A DNA stretch of 64,000 nt. It comes from Symsagittifera roscoffensis (lineage: Eukaryota; Xenacoelomorpha; Acoela; Convolutidae). The DNA lies in NCBI RefSeq assembly GCF_963678635.1, contig NW_026970911.1:1-64000 (forward strand), given 5' to 3'. Below, one piece after another: positions 1 through 10,847 of this stretch. The notes beneath the pieces were generated by a model, which saw nothing but the letters and a program-made list of their open reading frames with translations, was not told the DNA's origin and did not search any database. Both the position numbers and the translations under genes were made by a program. Position 1 is the stretch's first letter; the number at the start of each line of letters is the position of its first letter.

Positions 1-170
1 GTTCCTCCTGCAGAGCTCGTTTAGTTCCTGTTGTCTCTTGACCGCTTCCTTCACATAAACTTGAGGCGACGTCTTTCTCCCATCATATTCTGGGTAAAAG
101 AACGTTAGGGGCATTGCTCTCTCCCTGCCCGTTAACGTCATGTAGGGACTGATTCCTGTAGCAGGTACCG
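1..170 (-). pseudogene. Element E integrase C-terminal remnant
   Basis: On the minus strand this stretch matches the part of D's integrase gene just after the catalytic core (37145-37310), where both encode the run from the YNST-like region to the lysine/arginine-rich helix before the GPY/F-type tail. The match is clear at DNA level but stops abruptly near 165-180, where sequence from the very start of gag is joined to it. It is therefore one side of an internal deletion that removed most of gag and pol from element E. The remnant continues off the left edge of the window. It has no catalytic residues of its own and cannot be functional. Confidence 0.7.
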
Positions 171-174
171 TACG

Positions 175-356
175 TCCCTCCTCAGCGCTTACTTTCGTTT
201 TGTTCTCCTTTGCGCTTTCTGTGTTGACCATGCTCATTGAAAAGTTCTTTCTCATCCATTTTTGGACCAACGGCATTGCTTTCCGTTGCGAAGGGTTATA
301 ATTTGTCTTTGACTCTAGAACTTTTCTTTCTGCTATCGGTACCCTACTTCGCCTCA
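175..356 (-). pseudogene. Element E gag N-terminal remnant
   Basis: Minus-strand sequence homologous to the first ~60 codons of D's gag (44303-44130), including the initiator region in CATGAT-like context, the basic start (RRS-RVP type) and the MVNT-type motif shared by the gag proteins of D and A. It is fused at about 170-180 to integrase sequence, so only the start of Gag survives. The 120 bp upstream (357-477) also match D's leader just before gag, which supports the assignment. Confidence 0.65.
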
Positions 357-477
357 TGATTCTTATTTACAATTTTTTCTATTTACAATATTAATATTCA
401 CAAAACTCTATTCTAAGGATGAAAATTCTAAAAATTATTCCTAATTTTCTCAAGTTAAAATCTTTCAATTCGTGATA
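357..477 (-). other. Element E leader, segment downstream of the D insertion
   Basis: AT-rich sequence that aligns with D's leader immediately upstream of gag (44304-44420). It stops exactly where the LTR of D begins at 478. The rest of E's leader resumes at 47768 on the far side of D, which is why I read D as inserted into E's leader. Confidence 0.55.
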
Positions 478-1369
478 TGTAACAGTCACCTACTTCGGTC
501 ACATTTGAGCCTTAAAAAAATAGGCCCTATAACCATTGGCTCAACAGTCAGGGACACTATCTCTTGTGTTTTTCTACCTCAAAAACGGTCGGAGCAAATT
601 CGGTTCGCTTGCGACATGAGACTAGAACCCGTTACAGCTTAAAGGCTACTACCAAAATATCCCCCACTCTAGAAAATAAGAGCGTTCCCATACTTAGGTC
701 TCGAAATACCCAAAATACACGAACGCCGTTAAAAACAGGGTCGGAACAATCCGTTAAGTTATTTTTTATTAGACAGTGGAACTTTGATCAATTTCAGATG
801 GATCAACCTAAAACTCGCCTTATCTCAACATAACAATCATAAAACACACTCGAGAAAACTAAATTTGGTACTTACATAGCAGCACGCTTGAGACACAGAG
901 TAATTAAACTAATTAATGACTCTGGCATAAATATAATCAAATATAACCCAAGAAGTTTTCTAACGATGAGTTCCAATCAAAGGAAGTAAGTTTTAACTCA
1001 AGAATATAGTTTTGGATCTGGACCATTGGGAGACTTCACTTGTCCGCCTTTCCGTTGAAGGTTCACACTGGTCCAGTTGATTTTAGCTCTGCTCTCGTAT
1101 TCTTTTGATCTCCTATGTCAGATAGGACAGCTCAACTCTAGTTTTCTACGATGGAAATTGCGAATAGCGATTTCCCACTGTATATATTTGACAACTTTCC
1201 CGCAATTGTTAATTCGGTCGTTCTGATTTCTTATTTTATGTTTTCAGTTGTCGCGAGAAAACTGAGCATGAGAGGCTCCATTCGAATTTTTGAAAAATAA
1301 AACTTCACGCCAAAATCACGTATATTCGTGTCCCTCAAGGTCAAACTTCTAGATATGACCGACTGGCAC
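478..1369 (-). repeat. 3' LTR of element D
   Basis: About 890 bp, matching 46875-47767 at roughly 96% by hand comparison, and also 50298-51199 and 52226-53115. On the minus strand it runs from TGCCAGTC to GACTGTTACA, giving short imperfect terminal inverted repeats typical of LTRs. A TATATA-type box lies near 1180-1190, beside a short inverted repeat (GGAAAT...ATTTCC). Just outside on the minus strand is TCCGGGAGTAG, a polypurine-type sequence resembling the one beside A's 3' LTR. The stretch contains chance open frames that I do not regard as genes. Confidence 0.88.
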
Positions 1370-1773
1370 CTACTCCCGGACTCAAGATCGATGTCCCCAT
1401 CGCGTGCTGTCGTCTGTCAGTTCATCCCCAGAAACCCGAGTGTTACTCAAGATACGGTGCCAGTGGTCATTTACAGAAGTTTGCAGCAGACTTAAATTTA
1501 TCTACAACGCAAAATTCACAACCATGTAAAATTTTCACACTATCGCTAAACAGCAATCAAAATCTGCACATACCTGCACATGTGAATTTTCGCTTCTTAA
1601 GCTAATAATTTAAAATTTCTTTTGTCCTAATCAATCAGGAAATTGTCATGCAGCATTTTGATTTATATAATAGATATAACATATTAATAACAATATCTCA
1701 TTTGTTAAAATTTCTTTTTGGTGAACCCAGATTTCATCCGAGTTCACCCTCGAGCCCCCTTCCCTCTCAAGAC
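1370..1773 (-). other. Element D 3' non-coding region
   Basis: AT-rich, no coding sign. It lies between the end of D's ORF3 remnant and the LTR, the same place as the 800-bp 3' non-coding region of A (33070-33892). The LTR-proximal end holds the candidate polypurine tract (minus-strand TCCGGGAGTAG). Confidence 0.6.
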
Positions 1774-2318
1774 TCAAGACTCTAGAATTCCCTTCTTCGC
1801 CTTCGAGGTACCAAACCCAGATGTATTTGACACCGTGATCTGTTTCAATAGTGCTGCTTCATCATCGGAGCTAATCACGATCTCCTCCCAAGCCTTCACC
1901 TGTTCATAGGATCGCATCCACTCCCTTTGCTCCTGCAATCTCTTCGCTTGATTGGATTGGGTAAACTCTTCACCCTCGACTCTCGGTTCAAACATAAGGA
2001 ATTGTGAAGACTCAGGCTCACATTCTTCGCCAGGTCTTCCTCTAGTATCGACTCCCTCGTTCTGGTGTTGTTTCTGGATACTCTACCAACTCTTTTCCAC
2101 CCCGTCGTGATCGCATTTCGATGGGTCAGCAGAGGTCTCTTGAAGGCCTCCGGTCCTATCTCGGCCCTGAACGGTCGATATTCCTTTTGATATTTCCTCA
2201 TTTGATCCTTCGTTACCATGTATAACCAGGACGTTAACGTCGCTCGAAACCAAAGAAATAACCTTAAGCGGTTCCATTGGTATGGCAAACACCTTGCATG
2301 CGGTCTCAAACAACTCAA
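1774..2318 (-). pseudogene. Element D ORF3, C-terminal end (broken)
   Basis: Two overlapping minus-strand frames (2318-1896 and 1995-1774) align with the last ~150 residues of A's ORF3 (32620-33069). Shared landmarks are WFRA-T-WLY, an AFKR-L-THRNA-TT run and LNRES near the end. The switch of frame around 1900-1990 is a frameshift relative to A. The D copy extends further with a Glu/Lys-rich tail. Function unknown. Confidence 0.7.
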
Positions 2319-3672
2319 GTCTCCTGCTGTAATCTATCGCGTAAATCGACTCTGCCGTTGGCGTCTTCGATTCCCGATACTTTGCTACATTTTCTTCAAT
2401 CCATCGTTGGGCCAGCATCGTGCTCACCACCAAGATGGTCACTTTTTGCTGATGATCGGGCAGTCCCAACGTCCTGATTTCCTCCACATCCCAGATCAGG
2501 CAGAGATTTGCGTTATCCGGGTACCACACCGTTTGTGCCAGACAGTGGCATGGACAATCCCCATGTGTGAGTTCAATGCTCGTAAGATTGCGTTCTCCCG
2601 AGGCTTCTAGGAGAGGCTTAAGTTCCATCATTTTCTCGTGTATCGCGTCGATCTCTTCCAGGTTTGGAGCACCAACCATAGATTTCCCGATCACGTTTTG
2701 TCTCTCGTGGTCACTTGTATTTTCACCTTCCAAATCCAGAAGTTCTTCCCCCCAGATTTCACTCAAGTCGTCCCTCTGTTCTTTCGGCACTGTCCCTCGG
2801 ATTTTCCTCAACAGCTTGTGTGAGTGATGCGACATTCGAGCCAGTCTTACGCATTTGGGCACTGAGAAGGATTTGTCTATCAATACCCTTTGGCTGGATA
2901 CTTCCACCATCGCCATGTGTAATTGATAGTGGCTGCCACATAGGTTGGCCATCACTGACCCCACTAAGGACTTCGCATTTAGAGGCAGACCATAGGCTTC
3001 GCTCATGGGAAATCCCATTTCCGCTTCAAGTCCAACCTTCCAGCTCTTGATGTGTTTCTGGGTTACTTGCAACACCCCGGGCCATGACTCCACGCTCAAC
3101 GCGGTCACCAAGTGGTGTTCTGACTCTAGCCTCTCCAGTGACTGGAGACTGCACATTCTTGAGAAGAATCCCAGAGCTGTTGCTAGGTTCACAGTGGTAC
3201 TCGCGTAACACTCAGCCACTATCTGTATTTCACTCTTCTCCCTTTCGGTAATGTCTTCAAACCAGGTGACTAGGTCTTCTTTCTGGAAGGACTGTATCCT
3301 GACGCATGACCGTCCATCGCAGGTGTGCTCGCCATTTCCACATGTAGAATCAAGACAACTGCCCGGCTCCATTTTCTTCACCGACCCTAGTCTACTCGTC
3401 ACTTCACTTGACTCCTTCACCTGAGGCAGGATCAGTCTATGCACTATACTCAATGTCGCCAGATCTTCATCCTCTGCTGGTGCTAATCTTACTCTTTCCG
3501 TGACTTCCTCGATCAGGCTCGCATGGGGATGTGGACACCAGGAGGGCCTCAGCAATTTCCACACCACTCCCAGATTCGTGACCAACATGCAATTCCCGTT
3601 ACCCATCTTCAGTTCGACTCTTTTACTTGAGCGCGGCACACTGATTACTTCTGGTGCCTTCTCGAGAATCAA
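2083..3672 (-). pseudogene. Element D ORF3, C-terminal third with Cys/His cluster
   Basis: A 529-codon open stretch aligned with A's ORF3 from about 31230 to 32620. It keeps the same C-x4-C-x4-H-x-C-x4-C cluster seen in A (here within GSCLDSTC...EHTC...SC), the run VNLATALGF, the SFSVPKCVRLARMS segment and the PCHC motif followed by W-YP. These shared residues in otherwise divergent proteins argue for a structural, perhaps zinc-binding, module. The start used here is only the first Met after a frame break; upstream the reading continues in the next piece. No known enzyme family recognised. Confidence 0.75.
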
Positions 3673-3679
3673 ACCTAAG

Positions 3680-5050
3680 CTAGGTCTCTCTCTCTCTCTC
3701 TCTCTCTACAGTGTCTATCACCACTATCTTCTCTGTCCAGAATTTTAGCAGCTCCGCCACCTCGTAGTTTCTGTGAGCGCCTCCGGCCTCCGAGTCCAGG
3801 AAAGGGTTGTATGCCATCCCCATCACTCCAGACACATACTGGTACTCTCCCTTTTTATTGGGTTTCAAGTACTCTCCTGACGAGGCCAAGTTACGGTGCA
3901 CGTCGTGTTTCTCCTCGAACTTCTCATTGTAGAATCTCCGTATCTCATCTAACTTCCTGTGGCTCTCTAGAGACTGCCTGGAACCATCCTCCTTTTCTAT
4001 CCCAGTACTCTGGTATACGTTCAAGATGACTGCTGAGACTCTCCTTTCCACCGTCTTGCTTTTGATTGCTCTTTGGTGACATGCTAGGATGGTACTATCA
4101 GTCATCATCGACATTATCCACCTCAAGAAACAGGTAGCATCTTTCCTCCTTGCCAGACTCAAGCCTGAGTTATCCCTAGCAACGTGTTGCATCAGCACTT
4201 GATACAACTCCAGATTCTTGCTTCCCAATTTCAACTTATCATACGACGTCAGTGTCTCTAACTCTCTTCCCACCAGGCTCCACGCGAACATCAGTTGTCC
4301 TGCGGTTCTAATGAAGGGATTCGCCATCAACGGCGATGCCGATGAGGATGTTCTCATCGCTTCTGCGAAATGATCCCTCAACAAGTTCTGCCAAGTTCTC
4401 TTCAGTTGGCTCCCCAATTCCAATTTGTTGATGTCAGCCTTCTGCTGGGTAGCCCAGTTGCGTCGTTTGCGTGACACTCCACTGTCGAGCTTCTTTAGGC
4501 CATCTTCCAGTTCCTTCAATGTTTCCAGGGCCACCCACCACGGTCGGGAGGTGTTCCTCGTTTTATTCTTCTCAAGAATATCGCTAGTCACTTGCTTCCC
4601 AGTGGCCTGATGTTCATTTGAGAACCATTCTTTGCCGACGTCCACTTCCCATGTCTGCCCGCTCGTCGAACCTCGTTTCATTTTTGTCCTCTTAGGCTTG
4701 AAGTCTTCTTCCGTTGTTGAGCTGGTGGGGATCTCCATCTCTCTTTCTACCTCGAGCAGTTTCCTTGGTTCGTAACTACTCTTGTAGGCTGCCTTCCATC
4801 GTGCCAGAACCATGGGGGCCGTCTCTCTCAAGTTTTTCTCCGAGACCGCATCCGCTGAAGGACTACCCAATCCCTCCACCTCTCTCTTCCTCTTGCGAGA
4901 CCTCACGTCTTTATTTGGGGGCGTTGCCGTTATCATCACTGATTCGACTTCTTTGTCTCCATCCAACCCTTCCAACTTTTGCCTCCCCCCTGCTCGAGCC
5001 TTAAGGATATTATTACTTTTAATTATATTTCTAGTTTTGACCTCATCCAC
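3680..5050 (-). pseudogene. Element D ORF3, middle segment
   Basis: A 456-codon stretch homologous to A's ORF3 at about 29950-31140 (shared KIDEIRRF-type and YVSG-GIAYNPFL runs). It ends in a (GA)n microsatellite (TC run at 3688-3714 on the + strand) that makes an artificial Arg-Glu tail and lies at the junction with the next frame, so repeat slippage is a likely cause of that frameshift. N-terminal part is Lys/Arg-rich with little predicted order. Function unknown. Confidence 0.7.
3688..3714. repeat. (TC)n microsatellite inside D's ORF3
   Basis: An uninterrupted dinucleotide run. The corresponding place in A (about 31150) has ordinary coding sequence, so the run arose in D and coincides with a frame break. 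Confidence 0.9.
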
Positions 5051-5064
5051 CCTTACACTTTCAA

Positions 5065-5805
5065 TTATTTTATTGACAATTTTTGTTTCAGAGTAGAGCT
5101 GTCTTTACATTCGTCCTCTTTGGTCTTCCGTGATGCCTTTCTCAACTCGACCATCTTGCTCAGCAGTTCTCCTCTAGCTTTCTCCTCCAGACCTGTCCCC
5201 ATCAGGACAGGCTCTCCGAACTTCACCACCGTGTACCACAGCTCTTCCTTGAAATCATCCAATGTGATCTCGTCATTCACTTCTTGATTGAAATCGCTCA
5301 AGAATTCTCGCCAAGCGTCCTCATCCAGAGTGCCTAGGAACGCATCCCTGTTTCCCTCGAAGGTGTTCTTCTCGTTTCCTTCTGCGCTCAGGAATATCAT
5401 TCCGATATTAGGAGTCTCGCTCGTCAGTGGTAACTCTAGATTCTTGCGGGGAGATGAGGTCAGAGAAGGCGTGGCAGTGTCTGCCCAATTTTTTCCGCTC
5501 GAATCCTTCAACAGTTCTTGAGTGGTGAATTCCTCCTCTGATGGTTTTGGCTCCGGTGTGTTTCCCCTTTCCATATCCTCTCCTGCCTCGCTGAGAGTCT
5601 CGTCCATGCTTTCCTCTCCTGATTCTACTCTTGTTCTCTCAAGAATCCTCCTGAATCGATCTTCTACAGGGCCGCTCCTTTTATCCCCAGGGGTGCCCAC
5701 CGACAGGGGTGATGGTGTAGTCGGACCCGGTCTCTTGTACTCTGTCAGAGCCACATACAATGGGCCTGCTGCATCCAGCTCCTTCCCCTCCTGTCTCATC
5801 TCCAC
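5065..5805 (-). pseudogene. Element D ORF3, acidic linker segment
   Basis: A 246-codon stretch rich in Glu, Ser, Thr and Pro, aligned with A's linker and following helical block (about 29060-29720). Shared features are FLGTL-E--W near the middle and a V-FMEE-WT-V type run, here KEELWYTVV, followed by the P-L--GL block. Probably a flexible linker and a small helical domain. Confidence 0.65.
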
Positions 5806-5853
5806 TTGCTCCAGTCCGTAAGGTGCCCGGTATCTTCTCGTGGCAAACTTTAT

Positions 5854-6648
5854 CTACACCGGCAACCTGTTCTCCAGACCCGCCCGCTCAAGTGTTCTCA
5901 AGACCTCTCGCACCTCGAATTTCGGGGGCATCGAGCCTCTCATCTTCTTTGCTTGAGTCGTCCATGAGTTTATTTTTATATCGCTAGTGTGAAAATAAAT
6001 TGCTGCAGAGTAGCCAATGAATAGGGGATCCCAGCCATCGGTGAACTCCCTATGTTGCTCTTCAGCCGCTGCTCTCGCGAACAGGGACTGGAACACCAGG
6101 GAACTGGTCATCCCCAGGGTCATTCTCCTCACTGTTGGGAACTCTGGAATGCTTTTTGGTAGGACTTCCTTCTCCAGTATTGCCTCTAGCTCCCTCTTCA
6201 CCAACTCGAAGCTTTTCTTCCATGCGGGAATTCTCAAGACCTCTTGTCCACTCGCCGTCAGGGGATTTAGGTTCCAGAACTTGGGGTAAGTTTCGATGGG
6301 GCCTTCGCGTTTACCTCCCATCCTACACTGCAGTTGTCCTCGGAAACTGTATACCATCAACTCCGGATCCTTCACTTTTCCGAAGAGCACCGTGTTGCTC
6401 AATTGTGCCCTCAGCACCTCTTGCTGACACCAATTGAGTGTCGTCACATCCAGTATACTTATGAGGCTCAAGTGGGTCACTGAGTAGCGATAAGCTGTCA
6501 CCAGGGGATCTGGAAACGCGTATGTCATGGCCGGTCCATAAATGCAGGTTACGACCTCCTCCAGCCCCCAGATTATCCCCATGGGGTCCGATCTCATGGC
6601 CAGGCACAGGTCTGTCAACAGAGGCATGCCCCATTCACTTTCCTCCAT
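5854..6648 (-). pseudogene. Element D ORF3, conserved helical segment
   Basis: Best-conserved part of ORF3 between D and A: about 55% identity over its first 80 residues by eye, aligned with A at 28170-28930. Landmarks are PLLTDL-LAMR-DP, IYGPA-T-AFPD, TLNWC-Q, FWNL-P and IPEFP--RRM. High content of hydrophobic helices, no signal peptide, no catalytic motif I can name. Confidence 0.75.
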
Positions 6649-6707
6649 TCATCTCGCGTCTTTGGGTTCTTCTCTTCACCAGTCAGGTGTCGGTTCTGCA
6701 TCAGGAG

Positions 6708-7248
6708 TTATTGCACTAGCAGCGTCTTCAGCCCGGCAGCACACTTATATGAATAGGTGTCAACGCTTGAGTGGGTTTTTCCCATCGACAGGGGCTCCCC
6801 ATATTTCATTAGTCGATGAAATGACACCAGTTCACCATGGGTCAGAAGCACCAGTGCCAAATATCCGTCAATCCGGAGTGTTTCCACACCCCGACTGAAC
6901 ATGTACGCTGGACCCATATTGAATAGGTACCTCGGGTAAACCAGGTACAGTGCCAACAACAGGCTGATGGGCATGTTCAGGATTTCTTGTATAAAGGCTC
7001 CAAAGATAGTCTATTTTGCACTAAACACTCCAGCCATGAACTCCTTTCCCCAACAACCTTGTCTTCAGCTCACCCTTTGCGTGCTCCCTCCAGAATCCTC
7101 CAATTGTGACCTCGTTGGCCGCTGTGACGAACCTGGCCACCGTCATTTCCCTTTTCACGGCCACTTCCAGCTGCTCTACAAGAAAATCCCAGATTTGCTT
7201 CACTAGAGGTGGAGCATTCTCCCTCGTCTTCTCCGTAGCGTTTTCCAA
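6708..7248 (-). pseudogene. Element D ORF3, short broken segment
   Basis: Two minus-strand frames (7248-7021 and 6974-6708) align with A's ORF3 at about 27550-28020: a VKQIWDFLVEQ-type helix matching A's ITKIHAYLLKE, then the FSRGVETLRIDGYLALV-LTHG run matching A's DGIQNLRLDGLLTLIAITHG. Frame changes and about 50 missing codons separate the two, so this part is decayed. Confidence 0.6.
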
Positions 7249-7448
7249 TCATGGTGTCAGGAAGGGCCATCTGCCTCTTTCTTGTGTCAGTCGATACACC
7301 ATCGACTCCAGTTGCTTCTCCGTTGCGGCCACGTTCTTCCTTTCATTGCTCGGTCCTCTAGACTTACTGGTGGAGCTTGTGATAGTTAACTCCATGCTTC
7401 GAAACCACAGACTGGCCGTCAGGTGAGTTACTATTGGATGATCATCCC

Positions 7449-7987
7449 CTATAGCCGGACTGAGCTTGAGTTGCCTGCTCTGAGCTTGAGTTGCAATGCA
7501 ATGAGGATATCTGCCAACTCGTAGAAGCCCCTCAACGCGTGGGAGACATCCGCCCACGCCGACACCAGTTCCGTCTTGCGAAGTCTCAAGTTCGTCGGTT
7601 CCAACTCCCGATTGTGAGCTGCCATCAAGATGCGCCACCCATTCCCTTCAGCTATCAAGATCAAGACCGCATATACAAATTGCAGAGCGGGAGGCATCTT
7701 CGCGTACCCGGGGGACGTCGTGAACATCACTCTTGTTTTGGAACCAATCGTGAGGCAACGTTCTCTTGTACCTCGTTCATCGCTGCAAATAACGTCTGGA
7801 TAGCTTCCCAGATTCTCTTCGGCGCTGGTTCATCACCCGTGAGTTGCTCAAGAAACCCTGTCGCATGCAGGTGGTCATTCATTCCCGCAAACAGTAGTAG
7901 CTCGGGCTCGCAAGGCATCTCCGATTTTATTGCTACCACCAAGGTTAACATTTGGTTCAGCTCCGCTCCCGGTAGTGAGTATATCAA
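7449..7987 (-). pseudogene. Element D ORF3, second SGNH-like module
   Basis: Frames 7987-7727 and 7730-7449 correspond to A at about 26780-27330. The diagnostic piece is FAGMNDHLHATGF, matching FAGINDHLHSRGF in A: a GxND block like block III of SGNH hydrolases inside an alternating beta/alpha pattern, followed by PALQFVYAVLILIAEG, matching A. No GDS serine is visible upstream, so I read it as a degenerate second SGNH-like fold. The two frames overlap by 4 bp, one frameshift apart. Confidence 0.6.
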
Positions 7988-9369
7988 AGTTTCCGGCCAA
8001 AATAACTTGGGAGACGTTCCCTCGATTCCGATCCCGCTATGATGACCACCCTCGCAGCGGCTGGATCTGCTCTGTCATAAACTGCCAAGGTCTTGGCCAA
8101 TTGGGTTATCCCGCAGGGTTTTCCGTATCTAGGATCGTCTGCCAACCTCGTAACTTCATAGGCGGCGTCCGGCAGTTCCATCTCTCTTGGGTTCAACAGT
8201 TTGTCCACCACCCTTAACTGTGCTGGTGTTGCCAACCTAATTCTGGGAATGCTTGTTCGATGCTTGGGAGGCTCCACCACGAGTCCCGGACTCCCCAGCA
8301 ACTTGAGAGGCCTGTAATTGACGGGTCTCATGACCAATTTTGTGGGAATCCCAGTCAGATCCGCCGTCTCCATTATTTTCGCTCTTGAGAAATGCGCCTC
8401 GTGAGCCTTCAACCACTCCACGCACTGGTGTCTACACAAGTCTTCATGTGACACTCGCTCAAGACCCAAAGCTTCCGCCAACTCTTGCCTGCACTCCAGA
8501 TCTTCCAAGTCCAGCTCTTTCACCTTCTCCACATATCTCGACCTACTGGTCTCCGCTGGCCTCTCCACCCTCTTGCTCTCCACCACTACCACCGAGGATA
8601 TTACCGAACTCTGAGGTGTTGATGACGTTGCCTCCTCGGCCTCCATGGGTGCTGCGCCTGGTATTCTGGTCTGGCTGCTCCTCGAGCTGTCTCTAGAATC
8701 GGCCGTCGCTCCCAGGCGACTGGATAAAGCTCTCGGGTTGAAGAAAGGTGGATTTGGGGGTTTCCCGAACGTGACTTGGGCCGTCTCTAGCAACTCTGCC
8801 TCCAACGCGCTTACGTGCCTTTGGGAGACATCATTCAACCGCTCTACTCCCCTGGGCCTGTCAAAGTGAATCCCGTCTGAGGATGCGTCGTCGGGGAAAA
8901 CAGATCGCTCCATCTGCTCGGCTACGTCCAGTAATCCAACGGGGAGGACACTCCTTTGCTGTATTTGCCTGATTATTTCGTTCAAGTTTCGCACCTTCGT
9001 GTTCATCTCCATCGCGTGTTGGTCCGCCTTCATGTTGTAAGGAACGGTGCACACCGTGAGAATGGCAGGATCCACTTGAATGCGCAATTCCTCAAGGATG
9101 CAGCTCATCTTGTCATGTAGCCTCGTCACCTTCCTGGCCTGCCCCCTGGACACGTCATTCGTTCCGATCATTAGAGTTACCGTGTACACTCTTGCCATCC
9201 CTAGCATCTCAAGTGTTGCCAACATCTGTGGCGTCGCAGCTCCAGCGAAACTCAAGATCCCCGTTTGCCAATGTGATTGAATCCGGGTCAGCACCCGCAG
9301 CAGGCTGTCCCCTACGAGCAGGTGGACCGCCCCCCTGGCACCCGTGGCTGCGTGAGGTATTCCACCCAA
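7984..9369 (-). pseudogene. Element D ORF3, SGNH hydrolase module
   Basis: A 461-codon open stretch with the SGNH/GDSL hydrolase signature. Block I is VGDSLLR (nucleophile Ser, minus strand near 9310), the block II glycine is in FAGAA, block III is IGTNDVSRG, and block V is SDGIHFD (Asp and His of the triad, near 8870). The family comprises esterases and acetylhydrolases. All catalytic blocks are intact in this copy. It is followed by a Ser/Thr-rich linker and a basic region. Upstream the frame shifts into the coiled-coil piece (9312-10304). It is part of D's ORF3, interrupted by A at 10356. Confidence 0.8.
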
Positions 9370-10356
9370 GCCGCGTCATGGAAGCAATCCCTCCTGACTC
9401 TCTGTGCCCTGCTCCAATCCATACGATTGTGCCTGTGGTATCTGCCTTCTGTGTTCTTCTTGTAGCTTGAGATCACCACACTCCTGATAGGTTGCTCCCT
9501 CCACGTCGGGGGTAGCTCCACTCTTGCTGGACTCTCACGATTCCTTAGCTGTAGCCTCTCGTTCAATTCTTTCAGTCGTGACGAGCTACCACTCACCTGA
9601 CTACCACTCGGGGTTGAACTTGGGGTATACCCAGGCAGCGCGACGTCCATCAATGGGCGTATTGTTTGTGTCTCTAGGCCACGCAGGGAGGACGTTGATT
9701 CAGTTGGTATCCACACCTCCAACCCCTCATTCATATGCTCCTGAGCCACGCGGTCAAGGTTAAATCGTCCCCTCAATCTGGGAGCTTCGTCCACCTCCAT
9801 GCGCGACTCTGGCCTTGAACCGGCAACCATTCGCTCCTTGGGCCTAGCCCCTTTCTGCATATCGAGCTCGCGTTGTCGTTGCTGGATTCTCTCAAGTTCC
9901 GACTTCAGCTGCTCACAATTCGCGGCATTCTCTCGCACTCTTTGTTCTTGTAGATGCTCGGCTTTTAGCATATCAAGTTCCCTCCGAGCTTGGTCCTTTT
10001 CGACGACCGCTTGATCTTTCTCCAGTTTTGCCTGATCTCTCTCAAGCTTCGCTTGATCCCGGTCGAGGTTCGCCTTGTTCCTCTCCCGCGGAGTCCTCTC
10101 AAGCTCTCTCTTCATAGTACTGAGGTCCGGATACGCCTCCCCCGTTTGTTGCGCTCGCGTCATTGATGGCATTTTACTCGTGCTCTGGCCAGTAGATCTT
10201 GCTGATGGTCTGATCGGTAGTGGGAACTCCCCTGCGCCATACTCGGTGTTGTTGCTCCAGCCAGGGTTCCTTGTCATGTCGAATCCCCTTATTCCTCCAT
10301 CCACATTCCAGGACAGCCATCTGGTTTGCTCTTGGCTGGATATTCCATCAGTGGTG
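9312..10356 (-). pseudogene. Element D ORF3, coiled-coil N-terminal segment, cut by A
   Basis: Minus-strand frame of about 345 codons starting at the A insertion point. Residues ~60-150 form a near-perfect heptad series of Arg, Asp, Lys, Glu and Gln with repeated DQAKLE and EKDQA units, a long charged coiled coil. A's ORF3 has a coiled coil at the same place (residues 163-222). The frame continues without a break into 34815-35016 on the other side of A once the 5-bp duplication is allowed for, which proves that A interrupted this gene. Confidence 0.75.
10352..10356. repeat. Target-site duplication of element A, left copy
   Basis: TGGTG directly before the LTR, matched by TGGTG at 34815-34819 directly after the right LTR. 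Five base pairs is the usual size for Ty3/Gypsy integrases. Confidence 0.85.
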
Positions 10357-10676
10357 TGACATTCGACCAGAATGTGAAAAATGCAATCTCAGCAGAATTT
10401 GAATTTTTAGCAGCGAGCCTTCCGGATTGGTGATTATTAAGAATTAAGAACGTTATTTGAACGATTGAACAAAACGTGAAATTTAAAGAATTCGGAAATT
10501 ACTGATTTTTAAATTTTTGAAGTGATTATGTAACATTTCTGAGAAACGTCAGAAACGGCCATTTTGGCAGAAAAGCTAAAAAGCAACACAACAACATTAG
10601 TTGCGCGGACGATAAGTACGAAAATTGTGAAAAAAAAACGACAACAAATCGCGGAGTTAACAGAGAGCACTCCGAG

Positions 10677-10708
10677 TTGCAACTATTGTGTCGCTGCAAT
10701 AGTTGCAA
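10677..10708 (+). promoter_or_regulatory. Perfect hairpin/palindrome in the LTR of A
   Basis: TTGCAACTATTG, eight bases, then CAATAGTTGCAA: two perfect 12-bp arms. Also present in A's right LTR (about 34213-34244) and in C's LTR (about 54765-54796) although the surrounding sequence has diverged. It lies about 130 bp upstream of the TATA box, in what should be U3, so a dimeric protein-binding site is plausible. Confidence 0.7.
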
Positions 10709-10743
10709 GGCCGTTGCAGACAACGGTGAAGGGTGGAGGACAG

Positions 10744-10811
10744 CCTTCCGGATTAAGAAGAAATCATCAAGATTAACGAGCTTGATTCAGTGGATTCAAG
10801 AATCCGGAAGG
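10744..10811 (+). promoter_or_regulatory. Inverted CCTTCCGGATT / AATCCGGAAGG pair upstream of TATA
   Basis: CCTTCCGGATT at 10744-10754 and its exact complement AATCCGGAAGG at 10801-10811, about 28 bp before the TATA box. The same box occurs at 10418-10428 and 11434-11444 and in altered form as the repeat unit of the leader array, linking promoter and leader. Confidence 0.65.
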
Positions 10812-10838
10812 GTTTCGGAACTGAGACTTTTATTCTTT

Positions 10839-10847
10839 TATATAAAA
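10839..10847 (+). promoter_or_regulatory. TATA box of element A
   Basis: TATATAAAA in the middle of the LTR; the right LTR has TATATAAA at 34373-34380. Transcription should start about 30 bp downstream, which would define the U3/R boundary. Confidence 0.6.

Noticed and set aside
564-833. 89-codon frame repeated in the D-type LTRs
   Set aside because: It is conserved only because the LTR DNA is; no start context, no known domain, and it is broken in the E and solo LTRs.
2083-3672. Host gene in the left part of the window
   Set aside because: Every open segment between 1774 and 10356 aligns in order with ORF3 of A, so it is element D and not a host gene.
10564-10776. Small gene in the LTR of A (also in C)
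   Set aside because: It starts with TTG, differences between copies hit all codon positions, and it spans a conserved DNA hairpin that explains the similarity.
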